DNA of 48,067 nucleotides, from assembly GCF_001542415.1 (NCBI RefSeq), contig NZ_LNCU01000036.1, positions 39,179-87,245 on the forward strand. Reading direction: 5' to 3'. Shown here one piece after another: positions 8,672 through 16,556 of the stretch. This DNA comes from Bradyrhizobium macuxiense. GTDB lineage: Bacteria; Pseudomonadota; Alphaproteobacteria; Rhizobiales; Xanthobacteraceae. The translations under genes and the position numbers were made by a program. How positions within the stretch are numbered: the stretch's first letter is position 1; each line of letters begins with the position of its first letter. Under the pieces are notes generated by a model. The model ran no database searches. It had not been told where the DNA came from and saw only the letters and a list, made by a program, of their open reading frames with translations.

Positions 8672-9676
8672 TCAGGCATATCCGTTCGGATTGGAGCTCT
8701 GCCAGCGCCAGTGATCGGCACACATGGCTTCAAGTGATCGAGTTGCCTTCCAGCCCAACAGCTCGGTGGCGTAGTCGGTTGCGGCGTAATAGGCGGCAAG
8801 ATCGCCGGCGCGGCGCGGCTTGATCTCGTAGGGAATCTGCTTTCCGCTCGCCGCTTCAAATGCGCGGATCACCTCGAGAACGCTGCTTCCCGCGCCCGTG
8901 CCCAAATTGACGGCAAAGCACTGCGGGCTGCTCAGCAACGAGAGCGCGGAGACATGGCCATCGGCCAAATCCATCACATGGATATAATCCCGGACGCCGG
9001 TGCCGTCAGGCGTATCGTAATCGCCGCCCCAGACATTGAGCTGGTCGCGTCGCCCGATCGCGACCTGTGCCACGAATGGCACCAGGTTGTTGGGAACGCC
9101 CTTCGGGTCTTCCCCGATCAAGCCGCTCTCATGGGCACCGACCGGATTGAAGTAGCGCAGGATCGCCACGGCCCAGGTCGGATCGCTCACATATTGATCG
9201 CGGAGGATGTCCTCGATCATGAGCTTGGTGCGTCCATAGGGATTGATTGCGTTGAGCGGATGGTCCTCGGTGTAGGGCAGGAATTTCGGCGTGCCGTAGA
9301 CGGTCGCGGATGAAGAGAACACGATCTTCTTCACGCCGGTTTTCTGCATGGCCTGGAATAGCCGGTGCGAGCCGATGACGTTCTGGTCGTAATATTCGAG
9401 TGGTTGAGCGACCGAATCCTGCACTGATTTCAGGCCGGCAAAATGCATCACCGCCGTGCACTTGTGTTGCGTCAGGACTTTTTCGATCGCGTCCTGGTCG
9501 CGGATATCGGCTTCGACCACCGTGAGCCGCTTGCCGCTGATCTGCTGAACCCGCTCCAGCGCCAGCGGGCTGCTGTTGCAGAAATTGTCCAGGACGACGA
9601 CCTCTTCACCCGCCGACAGCAGGGCAACACAAGCGTGTGAGCCGATATAGCCGGCGCCTCCAGTTACCAGGATCAT
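8672..9676 (-). CDS. galE: UDP-glucose 4-epimerase
   Basis: GalE interconverts UDP-glucose and UDP-galactose in the cytoplasm using bound NAD. The 334-residue length is typical. The N-terminus MILVTGGAGYIGSHACV is the Rossmann dinucleotide site. The catalytic Ser lies in FSSSATVYG, and the Tyr-x-x-x-Lys pair in NPYGRTKLMIED. ILRYFNPVGAHESG, GVRDYIHVMDLADGH and the C-terminal KPRRAGDLA are standard GalE signatures. It lies opposite and upstream of manC across a 441-base gap, so the two sugar-nucleotide genes have separate promoters. Supplying UDP-galactose for the nearby glycosyltransferases is a reasonable inference. Confidence 0.95.
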   Translation of the reverse strand: MILVTGGAGYIGSHACVALLSAGEEVVVLDNFCNSSPLALERVQQISGKRLTVVEADIRDQDAIEKVLTQHKCTAVMHFAGLKSVQDSVAQPLEYYDQNVIGSHRLFQAMQKTGVKKIVFSSSATVYGTPKFLPYTEDHPLNAINPYGRTKLMIEDILRDQYVSDPTWAVAILRYFNPVGAHESGLIGEDPKGVPNNLVPFVAQVAIGRRDQLNVWGGDYDTPDGTGVRDYIHVMDLADGHVSALSLLSSPQCFAVNLGTGAGSSVLEVIRAFEAASGKQIPYEIKPRRAGDLAAYYAATDYATELLGWKATRSLEAMCADHWRWQSSNPNGYA

Positions 9677-10117
9677 TCAGCGTCTCTGCGTTGTTGGATT
9701 GGATGTGCTGGCGGCATATGCGCCTATGGCAGGTCGGGGTCGGATAACCGTCATCATCGCACGGGAACGTTCTTTCTAAAAGTGTAACCAAGTCGAGGGC
9801 GAACGTCCTCATCGGCGCTGAGGATACAACGGCGATGGAACGGGTGGAATGGGCAAGCCACAACCGCGTTGGCTTTGCTCGCCTGAGAGGAGTGGAGGCG
9901 GAAAGGCGAACGTCAGAGACCAATTAGAGGAGACAAAAATATGACACTGCAAAATGTGGCGTGATGGTCGTTGTTCGGCCAACTTTCAAAGGGATGAGGT
10001 GGTGTCGTCTTTTGCAGCAAAGCTCGGACGCTTGAATCAGCAGAACGCATGTTGCTGCTGGGTGGCACCGTTCTTGCTCAGCCATAACGGGATCTTGTCA
10101 GAACTTGAGGCATATCG
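9677..10117. other. Intergenic region between galE and manC
   Basis: A 441-base gap holding the divergent promoters of galE and manC. I see no convincing gene. A purine-rich AGAGGAG at 9926-9932 sits eight bases before an ATG at 9941 that opens only a seven-codon frame (MTLQNVA, stop at 9962-9964). A 62-codon frame from 9954 runs into manC but has no family resemblance. The palindrome GAACGTTC lies near 9764. No clear sigma-70 hexamer pair was found. Confidence 0.5.
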
Positions 10118-11530
10118 ATGGAACGACGAATTATCCCCCTGATCATGTGCGGCGGCGCGGGCACGCGACTGTGGCCGGCTTCACGCCAGGTTCGTCCCAA
10201 GCAGTTCTTGTCGCTGTTCGGAGAACGCTCGACCTTTCAGGAGACGCTGCTGCGTGTATCGGATGCGACGCTGTTCGCGCGGCCGATCGTGATCACCAAC
10301 GAAGCCTATCGCTTCATGGTGCAGGAGCAACTCGTCGAGATCGGCCGCGAGGCCGACGTGCTGCTCGAGCCGATGCGGCGCGACTCCGGTCCGGCGATTG
10401 CAGTGGGCGCGGTGTTCGCGAATGCGCGCGAGACGGACGCGATCGTGCTGGCGCTCGCCGCCGATCATCTGGTTCACGACACCAATGCTTTCGTCGCCGC
10501 ATGCCGCGAGGGGCTGGTGGCGGCGGAGCAGGGCCGCGTCGTGACCTTCGGCGTCAGGCCGGAACGGCCCGCGACCGAATACGGCTATATCAGCCCGGGC
10601 GAGGTGGTCGCCGGCGAGGTGAGGGCGGTCGCGAAGTTCGTCGAGAAGCCGGACGAAGCGACTGCGGCCGGCTACATCGATGCGGGCTATCTCTGGAACA
10701 GCGGCAACTTCATGTTCCGCGCCGCTGTCCTGCTCGATGAATATCGCAATGTCGATGCGGACAGCGTCTCCACCGTCGAGCAGTCGGTTGCCGAGGCCGC
10801 GCGCGATCTCGGCTTCGTCAAGCTCGACCCGTCGGCGTTCGGTGCGGCCAAGGCGATTTCGATCGACTATGCGGTGATGGAGAAGACCGCGCATGCGGCC
10901 GTGGTGCCGGTGGCCTGCGGCTGGTCCGACATCGGCTCGTGGCGTCAGGTCTGGGAGCTCTCCGACAAGGACAGCCAGGGCAACGCGGCACGCGGCACGG
11001 CGGTGTTCGAGGATTCCCGCAACTGCAACGTCACGACCGACCGCGCGCTGGTGGCGCTCGAAGGCGTCGACGACCTCGTCGTGGTCGCGACCCAGGACGC
11101 CGTGCTGGTATCGCGCCAGCAGGACGCCAACGGGCTGAAGCGGCTGGTCGCGAAGCTGAAGGTCACGGCACCCGAGGTCACCGAGAGTCACGTCAAGGTG
11201 CATCGCCCCTGGGGCTCCTACCAGTCGGTCGACAATGGCGACCGCCATCAGGTCAAGCGCATCATCGTCAGGCCGGGCGGACGGCTCAGCCTGCAGAAGC
11301 ACCATCACCGCTCCGAGCACTGGATCGTGGTGCGCGGCACCGCGCAGGTGACGGTCAACGAGTTGATCAAGACGGTGCACGAGAACGAATCGATCTACAT
11401 CCCGATCGGCGCCGTGCATCGGCTGGAGAACCCCGGCAAGATCCAGCTCGAGTTGATCGAGGTGCAGACCGGCAGCTATTTCGGCGAGGACGACATCGTC
11501 CGCATCGAGGATGACTATCAGCGCGTGTGA
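10118..11530 (+). CDS. manC: Mannose-1-phosphate guanylyltransferase / mannose-6-phosphate isomerase
   Basis: A 470-residue type II enzyme making GDP-mannose from mannose-1-phosphate and GTP, with a C-terminal cupin that may isomerise mannose-6-phosphate. The N-terminal pyrophosphorylase signature LIMCGGAGTRLWPASR includes the catalytic Arg/Lys region, followed by RPKQFLSL. FVEKPD and GYLWNSGNFMFR are product-binding segments. The C-terminal cupin reads RPGGRLSLQKHHHRSEHW, with metal-binding His, then GAVHRLENPG. The length fits full AlgA/CpsB/ManC-type enzymes. GAGG about ten bases upstream supports the start. It stands alone on the plus strand, and the VanZ-like genes converge on it. GDP-mannose could feed the surface glycan made by genes at the window start. 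Confidence 0.95.
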   Translation: MERRIIPLIMCGGAGTRLWPASRQVRPKQFLSLFGERSTFQETLLRVSDATLFARPIVITNEAYRFMVQEQLVEIGREADVLLEPMRRDSGPAIAVGAVFANARETDAIVLALAADHLVHDTNAFVAACREGLVAAEQGRVVTFGVRPERPATEYGYISPGEVVAGEVRAVAKFVEKPDEATAAGYIDAGYLWNSGNFMFRAAVLLDEYRNVDADSVSTVEQSVAEAARDLGFVKLDPSAFGAAKAISIDYAVMEKTAHAAVVPVACGWSDIGSWRQVWELSDKDSQGNAARGTAVFEDSRNCNVTTDRALVALEGVDDLVVVATQDAVLVSRQQDANGLKRLVAKLKVTAPEVTESHVKVHRPWGSYQSVDNGDRHQVKRIIVRPGGRLSLQKHHHRSEHWIVVRGTAQVTVNELIKTVHENESIYIPIGAVHRLENPGKIQLELIEVQTGSYFGEDDIVRIEDDYQRV

Positions 11531-11636
11531 GACTGTTCGCACGCGTCATTTGCCCTGAGTAAGCCGCAAGTGACTCGCCGTTCGTCATGATGCGGTGACA
11601 GAGAGTTTAAGCGGCAAGCTCAAGTTCTGAGCCGCG

Positions 11637-11993
11637 TCATCTCTGGCGTAGCAGCTGATACCATCGTGAAACGAGCACGCCGGCAATCCCGCCGGCGGCC
11701 TTTTCAAGTGCATCCATCACGGCTGGATCGCGGTCCGGTCGCAGTCCCTGCAACAGTTCGAGCGAGATCGCGATACCGACGACGATTGCGCACGTCAGAA
11801 TCATACGGCCGGGGAAAAGCCAGGACAGGAGAAAGCCAAGAATCATGTAGGCGACGAAGCGCTCGAACACGACGACCTTGAGACTCTCGTGCCGGCCCAG
11901 CAGCATCGGCCGGCCGGAGAGCGATGTCAGGGTCGCGTAGCCGATCAACAGCAGGCAAATGACCGTCGCGGCAATAATGAAGATCCTACGCAT
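11637..11993 (-). CDS. VanZ-like small membrane protein (copy 1)
   Basis: About 118 residues starting at MRRIFIIAATVICLLL. Three to four hydrophobic segments follow, with a conserved core: FERFVAYMILGFLLSWLFPGR, then ISLELLQGLRPDRDPAVMDALEKAAGG. The E-L-L-Q and R-D-x-x-x-x-D-A pattern matches the VanZ-like family, whose role is mostly unknown apart from low-level teicoplanin resistance in enterococci. An ATG at 12092 would add 33 residues that are charged and not family-like, so I favour the inner start. The gene next upstream at 12105-12482 is a paralogue, giving a tandem duplication. Probably an inner-membrane protein; function open. Confidence 0.72.
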   Translation of the reverse strand: MRRIFIIAATVICLLLIGYATLTSLSGRPMLLGRHESLKVVVFERFVAYMILGFLLSWLFPGRMILTCAIVVGIAISLELLQGLRPDRDPAVMDALEKAAGGIAGVLVSRWYQLLRQR

Positions 11994-12104
11994 CCTGCGC
12001 TTGTCCGTCTGAGTCCGCTTATGCGGTGCCAGGCGAGCTTGCCACACCGCCAGAGCTAAGCAAGGATCGGCCGGCGTCGCTTGGCCATGCACGTCGCCGC
12101 ATCG

Positions 12105-12482
12105 CTAACCGGCGGATTGTCCGCGCAACTTCCTGAAGCGGTCGATCTGATCCTGGAGAGCAGCTAGCACCAGCCGGCCAGCGCCGATTCCACAGAGCCC
12201 GCCGACAGCCTTCACCAGCGCGTCGAGCACGCGACCGTGGCGATCGGGTGTCAGCAATTGCATTGCCTCCAGCATGTATGCGCTTCCGATGACGATCAGA
12301 ACGATCGGCAGCATGCGCCGCGGATAGCCCAGCATCAGTGCCAGGCCCAGAATTGCGAAGGCTGCAAAATGCTCGAGTTGCGGATTGCCTATCGACGGCC
12401 GGTCATAGATTGGCGACAGCGTCACGAACGCAATGAAGGCGAGAGCCAGCCACCCCGCAATGCGGGAGATTGTTTGGGTCAT
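12105..12482 (-). CDS. VanZ-like small membrane protein (copy 2)
   Basis: About 125 residues starting MTQTISRIAGWLALAFIAFVTLSP; an ATG three codons upstream at 12491 is also possible. It has the same plan as the downstream copy: a first helix, then LEHFAAFAILGLALMLGYPRR, a third helix, and LEAMQLLTPDRHGRVLDALVKAVGGLCG. Both copies keep the L-E-x-x-Q, D-R and D-A-L-x-K-A-x-G-G residues at matching positions, so they arose by duplication, although they have diverged greatly. No strong ribosome binding site precedes either ATG. The gene points away from the FeuP-like regulator, with about 250 bases of divergent promoter region between them. Confidence 0.78.
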   Translation of the reverse strand: MTQTISRIAGWLALAFIAFVTLSPIYDRPSIGNPQLEHFAAFAILGLALMLGYPRRMLPIVLIVIGSAYMLEAMQLLTPDRHGRVLDALVKAVGGLCGIGAGRLVLAALQDQIDRFRKLRGQSAG

Positions 12483-12740
12483 AATGGACATAGGGGGTAG
12501 GCGGAGGCTGACCCGGCGGCAACCCGCAAGTCCGTAACATGGACGTTTTGTCGCGCCGATCGCCGATTATCGTTAATTCCGGGGCGCCGCTATCCGGCGT
12601 GTCCGGCCGTCCCAAATCTGCTATCAGACGGGCAAATGACCAAAAAGTAACATTCCACCTGTTGACCCGTTCATAGCCCATTCACCGCCGAAAGCCTCAT
12701 TTGATGCAGGAAATGGCAATACCCACTCTCGGAGGCCAAC

Positions 12741-13412
12741 GTGCGTCTGCTCGTCGTTGAGGATGACCCGGATCTGAACCGCCAGCTTACCGCGGCGCTC
12801 ACCGATGCCGGTTATGTGGTCGATCGTGCGTTCGACGGAGAGGAGGGGCATTTCCTCGGTGACAGTGAGCCCTATGACGCGGTCGTGCTGGATATCGGCC
12901 TGCCGAAGATGGACGGCATTTCGGTGCTGGAGGCCTGGCGGCGGAACAAGCGGGTGATGCCGGTGCTGATTCTCACCGCGCGCGATCGCTGGAGCGACAA
13001 GGTCCAGGGCTTCGACGCCGGCGCCGACGACTATGTCGCAAAACCGTTCCACCTCGAGGAGGTGCTGGCGCGGATCCGTGCGCTGCTGCGCCGCGCGACC
13101 GGGCACGCCCAGGTCGAACTGGTCTGCGGGCCGGTCATATTGAACACCCGCACCAAGCGGGTCACGGTCAACGGCAATCCGATCAAGCTGACCTCGCACG
13201 AGTACAACCTCCTCGATTACCTGATGCACCATACCGGACGGGTGGTGTCGCGCACCGAGCTGGTCGAGCACCTCTACGACCAGGACTTCGACCGCGACTC
13301 CAACACGATCGAGGTGTTCGTCGGCCGCATCCGCAAGAAGCTGGAGGTCGATATCATCCAGACCGTGCGGGGCCTGGGCTACATGCTGGCGCAGCCGCCG
13401 TCAGCCGCTTGA
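12741..13412 (+). CDS. feuP: OmpR/PhoP-type response regulator, FeuP-like
   Basis: A 223-residue response regulator with a receiver domain (residues 1-115) and a winged-helix DNA-binding domain (125-218). The acidic pocket is VVEDDPDLNRQL, the phospho-acceptor is Asp51 in VVLDIGLPKMDG, and the conserved Lys lies in DYVAKPFHLEEVL. The DNA-binding domain reads LTSHEYNLLDYLMHHTGRVVSRTELVEHLYDQ. It starts at GTG with GGAGG about eight bases upstream. I recognise it as close to rhizobial FeuP, which in Sinorhizobium meliloti controls export of cyclic beta-glucan (ndvA). The partner kinase follows at 13501. The symbol rests on remembered similarity. Confidence 0.85.
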   Translation: MRLLVVEDDPDLNRQLTAALTDAGYVVDRAFDGEEGHFLGDSEPYDAVVLDIGLPKMDGISVLEAWRRNKRVMPVLILTARDRWSDKVQGFDAGADDYVAKPFHLEEVLARIRALLRRATGHAQVELVCGPVILNTRTKRVTVNGNPIKLTSHEYNLLDYLMHHTGRVVSRTELVEHLYDQDFDRDSNTIEVFVGRIRKKLEVDIIQTVRGLGYMLAQPPSAA

Positions 13413-13500
13413 TCGGCGTGCGGGCATCGGCATGATCTGCGCCGAGGACTGGATTCGCCATGTCGAAGCCCGCTGACCAGATTTTCGAGACCGTGCTCTG

Positions 13501-14877
13501 ATGCGCGGAAGCTCGCTTGCCACCCGCCTGTTCGTCTCGGCGACCGCCTGGGTCGTCGTGATCCTGGCGATCACCGGCGTCATCCTGTCGTCGGTCTATC
13601 GCGACGCGACCGAGCGAGCCTTCGATCGGCGGCTCAATCTCTATTTGCGAACGCTGATCGCCGAGGTGGCGACGCCGGACGAGCCGGCAGACCGCCAGTT
13701 CCAGTCACTGGGCGAGCCGCTGTTCGACCTGCCGCTGTCGGGCTGGTACTGGCAGATCACCCGCACCGACACCGAGAAGGGCGAGACCCGCGCCTCGCGC
13801 TCGCTGTGGGACAAGAAGCTGCCGAAGCTCGAGGAGCACGGCGCGGATCTGACCGCTGCCGGCGTTCGCCTCGGCTATGTCGACGGACCCGAGGGCCAGA
13901 GCCTGCGCATGGTGGAGCGCCCGGTCGACCTCGGCGCGGACGGCAAATTCCTGGTCAGCGTCGCCGGCGACGCCACCGAGATATTCGATGAGACGCGCAG
14001 CTTCGACTACTATCTCGGCGGCACCTTCGCGGCTCTCGGCATCGTGCTGCTGCTGACCACGATTTTCCAGGTCCGCTACGGCCTCGCACCGCTCAAGCGC
14101 ATCTCCGAAGCGATCGCCGATATCCGCTCCGGGCGAGCCGAGCGGCTGGAGGGTCAGTTTCCGGTCGAGATCGCGCCGCTCGCACGCGAGACCAACGCGC
14201 TGATCGATGCCAACCGGGAGATCGTCGAGCGCTCGCGCACCCATGTCGGCAACCTCGCCCATGCGATCAAGACGCCGTTGTCGGTGATCGTGAACGAAGC
14301 CGGCGCCCATGCCGCCGATCCCTTCGCGAGCAAGGTACTGGAGCAGGCCGACGTGATGCGCGACCAGGTCGCGCACCACCTGGAGCGCGCGCGTCTCGCC
14401 GCCCGCATCACCATCGTCAGCACCATCACCGATGTGGCGCCGGCGATCGAGGCGCTGCGCCGGACCATGGAGAAGATCCACCGCGATCGCGCCATCTCGA
14501 TCGAGGCGAAGGCCGATCCGGCGGCGCGGTTTCGCGGCGAGCGACAGGACCTGGAGGAAATGGTCGGCAATCTCGTCGACAACGCCTGCAAATGGGCGGC
14601 ATCTCAAGTGCGCATCGAGGTGATGGTCGAGCATCCCAAGGAGGCGGGGGCCGGGCCCAGGCTGCGTATCTTGGTCGATGACGATGGACGCGGCCTCTCC
14701 GAAGCCGAGCGCGCCCAGGTGTCGCGGCGCGGCCAGCGGCTCGACGAATCAAAGCCCGGCTCGGGGCTCGGCCTGTCGATCGTGACCGATCTTGCGGGCC
14801 TCTACGGCGGCAACCTTGCGCTGCGGAGCGCCCCGATGGGCGGCCTGCGCGCCGAGCTCGTGCTGCCGGCGGTATAG
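13501..14877 (+). CDS. feuQ: Sensor histidine kinase, FeuQ-like
   Basis: A 458-residue inner-membrane kinase paired with the regulator just upstream. A first membrane helix (LFVSATAWVVVILAITGVIL, residues 10-30) is followed by a periplasmic sensor domain of about 140 residues, a second helix (YLGGTFAALGIVLLLTTIF) and a HAMP-like linker (APLKRISEAIADIRSG). The phospho-acceptor is His254 in NLAHAIKTPLSVI, where Ala-Ile replaces the usual Glu-Leu or Asp-Leu. The ATPase has the N box NLVDNACKWA, DDDGRGLS and GSGLGLSIV. The gap after the regulator contains a 13-codon frame (13460-13501) whose TGA overlaps the kinase ATG. No signal is known from the sequence. Confidence 0.88.
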   Translation: MRGSSLATRLFVSATAWVVVILAITGVILSSVYRDATERAFDRRLNLYLRTLIAEVATPDEPADRQFQSLGEPLFDLPLSGWYWQITRTDTEKGETRASRSLWDKKLPKLEEHGADLTAAGVRLGYVDGPEGQSLRMVERPVDLGADGKFLVSVAGDATEIFDETRSFDYYLGGTFAALGIVLLLTTIFQVRYGLAPLKRISEAIADIRSGRAERLEGQFPVEIAPLARETNALIDANREIVERSRTHVGNLAHAIKTPLSVIVNEAGAHAADPFASKVLEQADVMRDQVAHHLERARLAARITIVSTITDVAPAIEALRRTMEKIHRDRAISIEAKADPAARFRGERQDLEEMVGNLVDNACKWAASQVRIEVMVEHPKEAGAGPRLRILVDDDGRGLSEAERAQVSRRGQRLDESKPGSGLGLSIVTDLAGLYGGNLALRSAPMGGLRAELVLPAV

Positions 14878-15013
14878 GCGTGGCACCCGGTCCGGTCGCC
14901 GGTCTTGGCGCCGTCACTATTCCTAAACGGGTTCTTAACGCGCCCCCTCCTATGATCGGAAGCGGACACGCTTGCTGCGGTCCGCGGGGCACCAAGCATT
15001 CATTTCCGGGCGT

Positions 15014-16411
15014 ATGAGCCAGAAATCGACCGAGCGGCTGAGGGATTATCTCGCGCAGCTTCCGCCGCAATCGCAGGCGCTGCTGATGCGGGAGCTGGAG
15101 CGCGCCGTCGAACGTGGCGAGGACGTCACGGTGGCCAATTTGGTGCTGGAGCAGCTCCGCAAGATCGTCCGTAGTGCCGAGGAAGACGAGGACATGCCGC
15201 CGCGCACCGACGATCCGGCGCGGTTGCTGTTTCGGCCGCTCGAGCCGTTCCTTGCCGAGACCAATTTCCCGACGCGACCGGGCCAGATCCGGCGCGCCTC
15301 GCTGCTGCCGATCTGGCAGTGGCTGGCCCGCGAGGGTGCGCCCCAAGCGGCCCGCGAATTCGAGACTGCGCTTGCGGCGATGCCCGAGGGCGGTCCGCTG
15401 GAGGCCGCGGCGCGCAAATTCCAGCTCGCGGCTGCGGAAGCCATCGTCAATATCTCCGCGCCGGTTCAGGGCGATGACCGCCAGCGCGCGCTGTCGCGCG
15501 TGGGTCCGACCAGCGTGGTCGAGGACCTGCTGCCGATCGGCCTGGTTTTGCAGGCCCGCGAAGCGCTGGATACGGTGGGAGGCCGGCTGCCAAGCCAGAT
15601 CCGGGTGTTTGCCGATGCCCAGATCGCCTCCGTGACGGAGGCGCTCAAGGTTCCGGTGCTGCAGACGCCGCAACTGCTGCCGTTCGCATTGTCGTTGATC
15701 GCGCAGCGGTTGGTCGCGCCCTGGCAGATCATTCGCCTCGCCATCAAGGTGGCCGGCTCCGACGATGAGCTGCGGGTCGCCGCCACGCCCTACGGCATTG
15801 CCGTCACGATCGCGCTGCACGACCTGTCGTTCGTCGCGGCCTGCCTGCGGACGGATATCCGGCGCGGCCACTTCGAGTATGTCGGCGAGCAGCTCAAGAC
15901 CCTGCATGACGGCGTCCGCGGCCTGCGTACGGAGCTCGATCTGCGCAACGACTCCGCTTGGGGCCGCCAGCTCACATCGGTCCGCGCCGATACATCCAAT
16001 GCGCTGCAATCGGAAATCGACAGCGTGCCGGGCCGGGTCCGCCGGATCCTGCGCCAGCGCGCCGACAAGGACATCGCCGCGGGCGCCAAGATCGATATGT
16101 CCGAGGTCGAGGACGCAGCCGCGTTGATCGATTTCGTCGCGGTGTGCCGCACCTATGCCAGCGAGCTTGCGATCAACGAGGTGACGCTGCGTACATTCTC
16201 CGACCTGCAGCATTATGTCGAGCAGTCGACCGAGGGGTTGGTGCAATCGCTGCGCGGCGGCGATGCGCGGGTCCGTGCCTTCCGCCAGCAGCAGGTCAAG
16301 GCCGCGATCCGCTTCTGCGAGGTGCTGTTCGGTCATGACTACGCCTCCCTGATGAGCAGGGCGGCGGAGAATGCCGTGACCGGCGAGCGCAAATCGTCCC
16401 GCGCGAGCTAG
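15014..16411 (+). CDS. Conserved cytoplasmic protein of unknown function
   Basis: About 465 residues starting MSQKSTERLRDYLAQLPPQSQ at ATG 15014; a TTG at 14972 would add 14 residues. It has no signal peptide or membrane helix and is mostly alpha-helical, with charged segments throughout. I know no catalytic motif in it. Noted segments are LPPQSQALLMRELERAVERGED near the start, RLLFRPLEPFLAE near 70, ASLLPIWQWLAREG near 95, and a Cys-containing C-terminal part (VRAFRQQQVKAAIRFCEVLFG). Codon use matches its neighbours. A 673-codon frame on the other strand is a shadow rich in Arg, His and Asp. I recall similar hypothetical proteins in Bradyrhizobium and Rhodopseudomonas, without a function. 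Its position between the FeuQ-like kinase and cytochrome maturation genes says little. Confidence 0.82.
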   Translation: MSQKSTERLRDYLAQLPPQSQALLMRELERAVERGEDVTVANLVLEQLRKIVRSAEEDEDMPPRTDDPARLLFRPLEPFLAETNFPTRPGQIRRASLLPIWQWLAREGAPQAAREFETALAAMPEGGPLEAAARKFQLAAAEAIVNISAPVQGDDRQRALSRVGPTSVVEDLLPIGLVLQAREALDTVGGRLPSQIRVFADAQIASVTEALKVPVLQTPQLLPFALSLIAQRLVAPWQIIRLAIKVAGSDDELRVAATPYGIAVTIALHDLSFVAACLRTDIRRGHFEYVGEQLKTLHDGVRGLRTELDLRNDSAWGRQLTSVRADTSNALQSEIDSVPGRVRRILRQRADKDIAAGAKIDMSEVEDAAALIDFVAVCRTYASELAINEVTLRTFSDLQHYVEQSTEGLVQSLRGGDARVRAFRQQQVKAAIRFCEVLFGHDYASLMSRAAENAVTGERKSSRAS

Positions 16412-16556
16412 CCGGCGCATTCCCGGTTCTGACTGCTGAGCCGGCAATGCATCACATGCCGATCACGAATAAATCATCGGTCGGCCGCTGGATGGTCCCT
16501 GCAAGGTCGGCTAGTCCCGGCCGCGTCGGACCGCCTCTTTTTCGGATTTCCAAGAG

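Noticed and set aside
9763..9790. A GGAAC sequence resembling an EcfG stress promoter
   Set aside because: The required CGTT box at a spacing of 16-17 bases is missing.
9954..10142. A 62-codon frame overlapping the manC start
   Set aside because: No motif, unusual composition with a CCCW run, and no separate ribosome binding site at its ATG.
12539..12676. A short frame before the FeuP-like gene that might be a FeuN-like inhibitor
   Set aside because: It has no signal peptide or ribosome binding site and does not resemble a small periplasmic protein, so FeuN cannot be supported here.
14426..16447. A 673-codon minus-strand frame opposite the unknown gene at 15014
   Set aside because: It also runs antisense through the FeuQ-like kinase, has no motif and is rich in Arg, Asp and His; the plus-strand frame has a normal protein-like composition.
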